Positions 1 through 5,394 of a DNA stretch of 5,948 nucleotides are shown piece by piece. The notes below the pieces were generated by a model that saw nothing but the letters and a program-made list of their open reading frames with translations, was not told the origin of the DNA and made no database searches. A program made the position numbers and the translations under genes. Every line of letters begins with the position of its first letter. Position 1 is the stretch's first letter. Source of the DNA: Syntrophomonadaceae bacterium (GTDB taxonomy: Bacteria; Bacillota; Dethiobacteria; DTU022); assembly GCA_003552365.1 (NCBI GenBank), contig PUKR01000248.1, positions 1-5,948 on the forward strand. Direction: 5' to 3'.

Positions 1-2070
1 GCCAAGATGATCCCGATGGAGCCGAACATGAACATCAATCGCGCTTTAGAGCAGAGCAAGGAACTGCAGAACCATTACCAACAGGAGGAAAAGTACCGCC
101 AGTTAATTGATACTTCCCGGGCGGTGGAAGGAATGCCGCGCCATGCTTCCACTCACGCAGCCGGGGTGGTCATTGCCCGCGAACCGCTGGTGAATTATGT
201 CCCTTTATATAAAACCTCGGACAATACGGTAGTTACCCAGTTCCCGATGGGAACTTTAGAAGATTTAGGCCTTCTGAAAATGGATTTTTTAGGATTGAAG
301 ACTTTGACCATTATCGGGGAGGCTTTGAAAAACGTTGAACGAAGGCACGGTTTGCGAATTAACATTGAGGAAATTCCCCTCGACGATACCGGTACTTATG
401 AGCTGCTTTCAAGAGGGGAAACCACGGGCATTTTTCAGCTGGAAAGCGCCGGGATGCGTTCTGCGCTCAAAGATTTAATTCCCAACAAGTTTGAAGATAT
501 TATCGCCGTTGTTGCCCTTTACCGGCCGGGGCCGATGGAGCAGATCCCTACCTTTGTTAACAGCAAGCACGGGAGAGAGCATATTAAGTACCCCCATCCG
601 GATTTGGAACCGGTTTTAAAAGAAACCTATGGGGTTATCGTTTACCAGGAGCAGATCATGGAAATTGCCGCCCGTATAGCCGGGTTTTCCCTGGGGCAGG
701 CCGATCTGCTGCGCCGGGCCATTGGCAAAAAGAAGAAGGATATTTTGGATCAGCAGCAGCAAGAATTTATTAAGGGCTGCGTCGATAAGGGTTACAGCAA
801 AGAACTTGGTCAAAAAATTTATGATTTGATCTTGAAGTTTGCTTCCTATGGGTTTATCAAGTCTCACGCTGCCGCTTACGCACTGATTGCATACCAGACT
901 GCTTACTTGAAAGCAAATTACCCGGTTGAGTACATGGCCGCAATCATGACCATCTACTATTCCAACAGCGATAAAGTGGCCCTTTACATTGCCGACTGCA
1001 AACGGATGGGGATTGAAGTTCTGCCTCCCGATATCAATGAAAGCGAAACTCACTTTACGGTGGTCGGGGAAAAGCGGATCCGTTTCGGCCTGGCGGCCGT
1101 GAAAAACGTAGGTCTGGGGGCGATTGATTCAATTATCCGGGCCCGCCGGGAAAAGCCATTTATTTCGCTGCGCGATTTTGCTTCCAGGGTCGATATGCGC
1201 CTGGTTAACCGCAAAACCCTGGAAAGCCTGATAAAATGCGGTGCCTTTGATTCGCTGGGCGGGCACCGGGCCCAGTACCTGGCTGTTCTGGAAGATGTCC
1301 TGGCCCAGGGTCAGTCCGCCCAAAGGGAGAGGGAGAACGGTCAAATGTCAATGTTTTCGCTCATGGACAGCAGCGTGCAAGAAGAGTTGCTCACCGATAA
1401 CCTGGTAAATATTGAACCTTTTACCGATAAAGAACGGCTTTCCCTGGAAAAGGAGATGCTCGGCCTCTACATTTCCGGTCATCCCCTGGAGCCATACCGC
1501 CCCGTTTTTGACCAGATGCCCAACCTTAACAGGTGCGTGGAGCTAAGCGAAATCGGGGATAACAACCATACCAAGGTTGGCGGGATTATCCTTTCCGTGC
1601 GCCGTTTTTATACAAAAAAGAATAAGTTGATGGCCTTCGTTAAACTTGAAGATCTAACCGGTACGGTAGAACTGGTAGTTTTTCCGGACTTGTTTGAACA
1701 GCATGCCGATTTGCTCCAGGAAGATAATCTTATTTTAGTGGAAGGCCGGACCGATCACAAGGAAGAAGAAGACGTTAAGGTCCTGGCGGAAAAGCTGCAG
1801 CCTTTGAGCTACCAGCAGAAATATTACCGCCTGATCATCGGAGAAGAGCACGACAAGGAAGTTTTGAAACATCTAAAAGATACCCTGGTTGCTGAAAACG
1901 GGGAAGTGCCGGTATGCTTGTTTTTCAAAAAAGACAACAAAATGCTCATGCTGAAAAAGGATTACTGGGTCAGGGATCACCCGCAGTGCCGCAAACAGCT
2001 GGAGAACCTGCTCGGAGAGAATGCAGTCAGCGAACAGTACCAGGATTATGATAAAGGGGCCACCGGTTAA
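1..2070 (+). CDS. dnaE: DNA polymerase III subunit alpha, C-terminal 689 residues (5' end outside window)
   Basis: This is the catalytic subunit of a C-family replicative DNA polymerase. The frame is open from base 1, so the first ATG (base 7) is internal and not a start. Against a usual length near 1,100-1,200 residues, roughly the first 450 are missing, including the PHP domain and the first two catalytic aspartates (PDxDxDF motif). Visible parts, numbered from the first codon, are: the palm motif KMDFLGLKTL with the third catalytic aspartate at D95; fingers with LLRRAIGKKK at 236-245 and the conserved FIKSHAAAYALIAYQTAYLK stretch around 285-305; a helix-hairpin-helix region near 360-400 (RFGLAAVKNVG); a probable internal beta-clamp-binding motif QMSMF at 448-452 (E. 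coli has QADMF here); an OB fold at about 523-585; and a C-terminal region at about 600-689. No frameshift or inserted intein is visible. Firmicutes also carry PolC, so this may be the second polymerase. pyk follows after 35 bases. Family identification is near certain. Confidence 0.97.
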   Translation, partial: AKMIPMEPNMNINRALEQSKELQNHYQQEEKYRQLIDTSRAVEGMPRHASTHAAGVVIAREPLVNYVPLYKTSDNTVVTQFPMGTLEDLGLLKMDFLGLKTLTIIGEALKNVERRHGLRINIEEIPLDDTGTYELLSRGETTGIFQLESAGMRSALKDLIPNKFEDIIAVVALYRPGPMEQIPTFVNSKHGREHIKYPHPDLEPVLKETYGVIVYQEQIMEIAARIAGFSLGQADLLRRAIGKKKKDILDQQQQEFIKGCVDKGYSKELGQKIYDLILKFASYGFIKSHAAAYALIAYQTAYLKANYPVEYMAAIMTIYYSNSDKVALYIADCKRMGIEVLPPDINESETHFTVVGEKRIRFGLAAVKNVGLGAIDSIIRARREKPFISLRDFASRVDMRLVNRKTLESLIKCGAFDSLGGHRAQYLAVLEDVLAQGQSAQRERENGQMSMFSLMDSSVQEELLTDNLVNIEPFTDKERLSLEKEMLGLYISGHPLEPYRPVFDQMPNLNRCVELSEIGDNNHTKVGGIILSVRRFYTKKNKLMAFVKLEDLTGTVELVVFPDLFEQHADLLQEDNLILVEGRTDHKEEEDVKVLAEKLQPLSYQQKYYRLIIGEEHDKEVLKHLKDTLVAENGEVPVCLFFKKDNKMLMLKKDYWVRDHPQCRKQLENLLGENAVSEQYQDYDKGATG
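1342..1356 (+). other. Probable beta sliding-clamp-binding motif (QMSMF) within dnaE
   Basis: The five residues QMSMF lie just after the helix-hairpin-helix region and before the OB fold, in a charged, low-conservation linker (RERENG before, SLMDSS after). That is where the internal clamp-binding pentapeptide of bacterial DnaE proteins sits. It fits the loose QxxLF/QxxMF consensus. Its position and sequence are seen directly; the clamp-binding role is inferred from family knowledge. Confidence 0.75.
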
Positions 2071-2083
2071 ATTATAGCCGGTG
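2061..2083 (+). other. Small hairpin over the dnaE stop codon
   Basis: CACCGG (2061-2066) pairs with CCGGTG (2078-2083). Continuing inward, a U-G wobble and two A-U pairs give about nine pairs around a five-base loop. The dnaE TAA at 2068-2070 lies inside the structure. No T-run follows, so this is not an intrinsic terminator. It lies just before the pyk ribosome-binding site and might stabilise or space the message, or be chance. Confidence 0.35.
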
Positions 2084-2105
2084 CAGCCGGGAGGTTAAAC
2101 CGTAG

Positions 2106-3851
2106 ATGAGAAGGACTAAGATTGTTTGCACGTTAGGGCCGAGCATCAATAACCCGGAGCAGGTAAATAAGGCTGTTGAAGCGGGGATGGATGTGGCCCG
2201 GCTCAACTTGTCGCATGGCAGCAGAGACGACCATTTCCGCCGCCTGCAAATGATCAGGGATGCCTGCAGTTTTGCCGGAAATGTGGGAATATTATTCGAT
2301 ACCCGCGGGCCGGAGGTACGGACAGGCAAGCTGGCTGAAGAACCGGTAACCCTTGAAACAGGACGAGATTTTACTCTCACCACAAAAGCAATTACAGGAG
2401 ACGGCAGCAGGGTGGGCGTCACTTATTCCGGGCTTCATGAAGACCTGAAACCCGGAAGCAGGGTTTTAATCGATGATGGGATGATTACCCTGGAAGTAAA
2501 GGAAATTTCCGGAGAGGAAATTTATTGCCGGGTTATCTATGGCGGCGATTTGCACAGCTACAAAGGGATCAATACACCCCGAACCCGGATTAGTTTACCG
2601 GCCCTGGGAGCTGAGGACCGGGAAGACATTAAAATGGCCCTGGAACATGAAGTTGATTTCCTGGCCGTTTCATTTACCCGCAGCGCGGAAGATATTATGG
2701 AAGTCCGCCGCCTGGTGGAAGATGAAGGTGGCCGGGTTATGATCCTGGCCAAAATAGAGAGCCGGGAAGGGGTGGAAAATTATGGTTCCATCCTGGAAGT
2801 GGCAGACGGGGTGATGGTAGCCCGGGGCGATTTGGGTGTTGAAGTTCAACCGGAAGAAGTCCCGCTGTTACAAAAACATTTTATCGCCGAATGCAACCGG
2901 CTGGGCAAACCGGTAATCACCGCTACCCAAATGCTCGACAGCATGATCCGCAATCCTTTTCCGACCAGGGCCGAGGCAAGTGATGTTGCCAATGCGATTA
3001 TTGACGGCACCGATGCGGTAATGTTATCAGGTGAAACTGCGATGGGAAGCTACCCTATCGAGGCCATTCAAACCATGGCCCGGATTGCATTTCATACCGA
3101 AGAAGGATTGGATTACGGAAAACTGCTCGAACAGCACGGCCCGTCGGTTAAGAAAACGGTGACCGATGCGATCAGCTTCTCTACCTGCAATATAGCTTTT
3201 GAACTGGGAGCAGATGCGATTATTACCTCTACCCAGTCCGGCCACACTGCGAGAATGGTTTCCAAGTATAAACCACGGGCTCCGATTGTGGCTGTTTCAT
3301 CCCGCAGGCAGGTAGCTTCCCAGCTAACCTTAACCCGGGGGGTTAAAGCCATTATTAGCCCGCCGGTTAATTCAACCGATGATATGTTCAACAATGCGAT
3401 CCAAACCTCCCTGGAGCAGGGCCTGGTAAAAAACGGCGACCTGGTGGTGATTACCGCCGGCGTTCCGGTGGGGGTTTCGGGAACAACTAACTTATTGAGG
3501 GTGGAAACAGTGGGCGAAGCTTTAGTTAAAGGTACCGGTATCGGTAAAGTATCGGCAAGCGCGAGCGCGTTTGTAGTTACAAAAGAAAGTGATCTAAACG
3601 AATTCCAGCCGGGACAGATACTGGTGGCCAAAATGACCGACCGAGAACTTTTACCGGCTATTGAAAAGGCAGCGGCCCTGATTACCGAAGAAGGCGGGCT
3701 TACTTCCCATGGGGCGGTAGTCGCCGTCAACCTGGGTATCCCGGCCGTGGTCGGCGCCGAAGGCGCGGCCGGGCTAATTGAAAACGGTGAAACAATCACC
3801 GTGGATGCAGGCCGCGGTTTAGTCTACCGGGGCAAAGCCCACGTCCGCTAA
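2106..3851 (+). CDS. pyk: Pyruvate kinase with extra C-terminal PEP-utilising-type domain
   Basis: This cytoplasmic enzyme transfers phosphate from phosphoenolpyruvate to ADP, giving pyruvate and ATP, the last step of glycolysis. At 581 residues it matches the long Bacillus/Geobacillus type (about 587), not the roughly 470-residue form. The order is: N-terminal KIVCTLGPS at 5-13; PEP-site residues R32, N34 and S36 in ARLNLSHG; DTRGPEVRT at 65-73; B domain about 70-165; AKIE with catalytic K216 and metal ligand E218; ARGDLG with metal ligand D242; TATQMLDSM with T274; C domain about 345-470; and an extra domain about 475-581 with GGLTSHGAVV, whose H535 matches the phosphohistidine position of PEP synthase-type domains. 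E70 with T66 and T73 predicts a K+-dependent enzyme. R67 (usually Lys) and F285 in NPFPTRAE (usually Arg) are uncommon. ATG 2106 is preceded by GGGAGG at 2089-2094. It is 35 bases from dnaE, so probably co-transcribed with it. Confidence 0.97.
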   Translation: MRRTKIVCTLGPSINNPEQVNKAVEAGMDVARLNLSHGSRDDHFRRLQMIRDACSFAGNVGILFDTRGPEVRTGKLAEEPVTLETGRDFTLTTKAITGDGSRVGVTYSGLHEDLKPGSRVLIDDGMITLEVKEISGEEIYCRVIYGGDLHSYKGINTPRTRISLPALGAEDREDIKMALEHEVDFLAVSFTRSAEDIMEVRRLVEDEGGRVMILAKIESREGVENYGSILEVADGVMVARGDLGVEVQPEEVPLLQKHFIAECNRLGKPVITATQMLDSMIRNPFPTRAEASDVANAIIDGTDAVMLSGETAMGSYPIEAIQTMARIAFHTEEGLDYGKLLEQHGPSVKKTVTDAISFSTCNIAFELGADAIITSTQSGHTARMVSKYKPRAPIVAVSSRRQVASQLTLTRGVKAIISPPVNSTDDMFNNAIQTSLEQGLVKNGDLVVITAGVPVGVSGTTNLLRVETVGEALVKGTGIGKVSASASAFVVTKESDLNEFQPGQILVAKMTDRELLPAIEKAAALITEEGGLTSHGAVVAVNLGIPAVVGAEGAAGLIENGETITVDAGRGLVYRGKAHVR

Positions 3852-3886
3852 AAGTTGTCAGGGGGACGGGGTTGTTGACAACTTTT
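3850..3886 (+). repeat. Perfect 11-bp inverted repeat: REP-like palindrome and/or terminator
   Basis: AAAAGTTGTCA (3850-3860) is exactly complementary to TGACAACTTTT (3876-3886), with the 15-base G-rich loop GGGGGACGGGGTTGT between them. The left arm begins inside the pyk TAA. The right arm ends in five T's (3883-3887), partly inside the stem, so an RNA hairpin here could act as a weak intrinsic terminator or attenuator for pyk. The layout of TTGTCA, GGGGGACGG, a short T-rich spacer and TGACAA also resembles the dispersed REP-type palindromes of clostridial genomes linked to IS200-type Y1 transposases. That resemblance is from memory and was not searched. One copy is in this window. The inverted repeat is certain; its role is not. 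Confidence 0.6.
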
Positions 3887-3887
3887 T
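3883..3887 (+). terminator. Possible weak intrinsic terminator tract after pyk
   Basis: Five T's close the right arm of the palindrome that follows the pyk stop codon. Four of them can pair with the A's at the stem base. The stem core GTTGTCA/TGACAAC is moderate in GC and the loop is long, so termination would probably be partial. The downstream ribosome-binding site starts four bases later, so any transcript for the next gene either reads through this structure or comes from a promoter I could not identify. Confidence 0.35.
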
Positions 3888-3890
3888 GGA

Positions 3891-3896
3891 AAGGGG
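3891..3896 (+). promoter_or_regulatory. Ribosome-binding site deciding a TTG start for the thioesterase
   Basis: AAGGGG lies seven bases before TTG 3904, which is ideal spacing. The alternative in-frame TTG at 3886 sits inside the palindrome's right arm, and the site lies downstream of it, so that longer reading is unlikely. No ATG or GTG is available near the N-terminus that would keep the conserved fold. Confidence 0.75.
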
Positions 3897-3903
3897 AATT
3901 GGA

Positions 3904-4314
3904 TTGGTTCAAAATGAAACAACGCTGCGGGTTCGTTACAAGGACACCGACCAGATGGGGGTGGCTTATTATGCCAACTACCTGACCTGGTTTGAGGTCG
4001 GGCGGACCGAGATAATGCGCAGTTTAGATCTGCCATACAAGGAATTTGAGAGATATAACCTTTTTTTACCTGTGCTTAAGGCATATTGCGAGTACAAGCA
4101 TTCGGCATGCTATGATGATCTATTGACCATAGTCACTTGCCTGGATAGATTAAAAAATGCCAGGGTTACTTTCAAATATGAAGTGCGCAGGGATGAAGAG
4201 CTTTTAGCCGAAGGGTATACTGAACATGCTTTTGTGAACAACCGGGGGCGGCCGGTGGCTCTTAAGAAACACAGCCCCGAGCTATGGGACCGGTTAAATA
4301 AAGCCCTGAAATAG
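3904..4314 (+). CDS. Acyl-CoA thioesterase, YbgC/4-hydroxybenzoyl-CoA thioesterase family (hotdog fold)
   Basis: A 136-residue protein of the single-hotdog 4HBT family, which hydrolyses acyl-CoA (or acyl-ACP) thioesters to free acid and thiol in the cytoplasm, usually as a tetramer. The diagnostic N-terminal block is present: RYKDTDQMGVAYYANYLTWF, with predicted catalytic D16 in the D-x-D-x-x-G motif, followed by EVGRTE. Length is typical of the family (about 130-140). The middle YCEYKHSACYDDLLTI and the strand NARVTFKYEV also fit. The start is TTG 3904, chosen for its ribosome-binding site. The gene ends in tandem in-frame stops, TAG then TAA (4312-4317). The deacetylase gene follows after 27 bases on the same strand, so the two are probably co-transcribed. 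The substrate cannot be told from sequence: short-chain acyl-CoA and aromatic acyl-CoA are both known in the family. In proteobacteria YbgC sits with tol-pal, which is not the case here. Family confidence is high, substrate unknown. Confidence 0.9.
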   Translation: MVQNETTLRVRYKDTDQMGVAYYANYLTWFEVGRTEIMRSLDLPYKEFERYNLFLPVLKAYCEYKHSACYDDLLTIVTCLDRLKNARVTFKYEVRRDEELLAEGYTEHAFVNNRGRPVALKKHSPELWDRLNKALK

Positions 4315-4331
4315 TAAATATCTTGCAAAGT

Positions 4332-4337
4332 GAGGGA
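4332..4337 (+). promoter_or_regulatory. Ribosome-binding site deciding the ATG start of the deacetylase
   Basis: GAGGGA lies just before ATG 4342 with the usual short spacing. An in-frame GTG at 4330 overlaps this site and has no purine-rich stretch before it, so ATG 4342 is the better start. Confidence 0.75.
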
Positions 4338-4341
4338 TAAC

Positions 4342-5394
4342 ATGGAAAAAAACAAAGACAAAATTGGACTGGTTTATCATCCCGACTACCTTCTTCATAC
4401 CCATCCTCAGCACCCCGAGCGTAAGGACAGGCTTGAGTACATAAATGCCGCGATTAATAAGCGGGGAGTTGAAGATTATATCGCATGGATTGATCCACAG
4501 CCGGCCGAGGTTGAGGATATTAATTTAGTCCACGATTACGAGTACATTCGCTCAATCGAGGAAGCCTGCCTGGCTGGAAAGAGTTTCCTGGATATGGATA
4601 CTTACATTACTTCAGAATCATACCGGGTAGGGCTTTTGTCTGCCGGAGCAGCCCTGACCGGCCTGAACCGGGTTATGCAGGGCGAGAATAGCAAGGTGTT
4701 TGCGTTAAACCGCCCTCCCGGGCACCATGCGGAAAGAAGCCGGGCAATGGGGTTTTGCCTGTTTAACAATATAGCGGTGGCGGCAGCTGCGGCAAAGCGC
4801 GATTTTGGTCTTAACAGGATAGCCATTGTTGACTGGGACGTACACCATGGCAACGGAACCCAGCATACTTTCGAGGAAGACAACGAGGTTTTGTTTATTT
4901 CTACTCACCAGAGCCCTGCCTACCCCGGGACAGGGCACATGGAACAAGTGGGCCGCGGTAAAGGGGAAGGGTATAACGTAAACGTGCCCCTGCCGGCAGG
5001 CACCGGAGATGCGGACTACGACCTGGTTTTTGAACAGGTAGTTATCCCGGTATTGGACCAGTTCCAGCCTGAACTGCTTTTGATTTCAGCCGGCCACGAT
5101 GCCTACCGGCACGACCCCCTGGCCGGTATGGCCCTGACCCAACAGGGTTACTACAATATGGCCGAACAGCTGCGAAAGGCGGCAGAGCGCTGGTGCGGCG
5201 GAAAAATTTTACTATGCCTTGAAGGCGGCTACCACCTTCAAGGGCAGGCCGAGATTGTAGTCCAGGTGTTAAACGCCCTGGGGCAATGGGGCTTGCCCTT
5301 CACTGAAGAAGCTGCCGAACGGGATTCCAACTGGCATATCCAAAAACGCATGCAGGACCTTTGTCAAATTCTGCGCCCATACTGGCAGCTCTAA
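4342..5394 (+). CDS. Histone-deacetylase-family zinc amidohydrolase, class II-like (AcuC / acetylpolyamine amidohydrolase superfamily)
   Basis: A 350-residue single-domain member of the arginase/deacetylase fold, removing acetyl groups from lysine or small amines using one zinc ion; no signal peptide or membrane segment is seen. The active site appears complete. RPPGHHA holds the histidine pair H128-H129. DWDVHHGNGT at 164-173 supplies zinc ligands D166 and H168. SAGHD supplies the third ligand D253. EGGYH holds the transition-state tyrosine Y297. DWDVHHGNGTQ and the EGGY ending resemble class II enzymes (HDAC6/10-like) and bacterial HDAH more than class I. The usual SAGFDAHRDDPL reads SAGHDAYRHDPL here, with three changes beside the zinc site. 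The substrate is open: acetylated proteins such as acetyl-CoA synthetase (as for AcuC), or acetylpolyamines. It follows the thioesterase by 27 bases and its stop overlaps that of the convergent DUF1015 gene. Confidence 0.93.
   Translation: MEKNKDKIGLVYHPDYLLHTHPQHPERKDRLEYINAAINKRGVEDYIAWIDPQPAEVEDINLVHDYEYIRSIEEACLAGKSFLDMDTYITSESYRVGLLSAGAALTGLNRVMQGENSKVFALNRPPGHHAERSRAMGFCLFNNIAVAAAAAKRDFGLNRIAIVDWDVHHGNGTQHTFEEDNEVLFISTHQSPAYPGTGHMEQVGRGKGEGYNVNVPLPAGTGDADYDLVFEQVVIPVLDQFQPELLLISAGHDAYRHDPLAGMALTQQGYYNMAEQLRKAAERWCGGKILLCLEGGYHLQGQAEIVVQVLNALGQWGLPFTEEAAERDSNWHIQKRMQDLCQILRPYWQL

Noticed and set aside
7..9. ATG at base 7 as the start of a short polymerase
   Set aside because: The frame is open to base 1 and the sequence there continues conserved DnaE (AKMIP), so the gene is cut by the window edge, not truncated.
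616..1053. 145-codon minus-strand open frame opposite dnaE
   Set aside because: It is a shadow of highly conserved polymerase sequence, with no ribosome-binding site or recognisable motif.
3113..3799. 228-codon open frame on the minus strand inside pyk
   Set aside because: It lies wholly opposite a clear pyruvate kinase gene, shows no recognisable domain, and has the low-complexity Ser/Thr/Pro/Ala-rich look of an antisense shadow.
3875..3903. Consensus -35-like TTGACA at 3875-3880
   Set aside because: It is part of the palindrome's right arm, there is no TATAAT-like hexamer at proper spacing, and the start codon at 3904 would leave no room for a leader.
3886..3903. Upstream TTG 3886 as thioesterase start
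   Set aside because: It sits inside the hairpin arm, ahead of the AAGGGG ribosome-binding site, and adds residues not needed for the fold.
4330..4341. Upstream GTG 4330 as deacetylase start
   Set aside because: It overlaps the ribosome-binding site that serves ATG 4342 and has no such site of its own.
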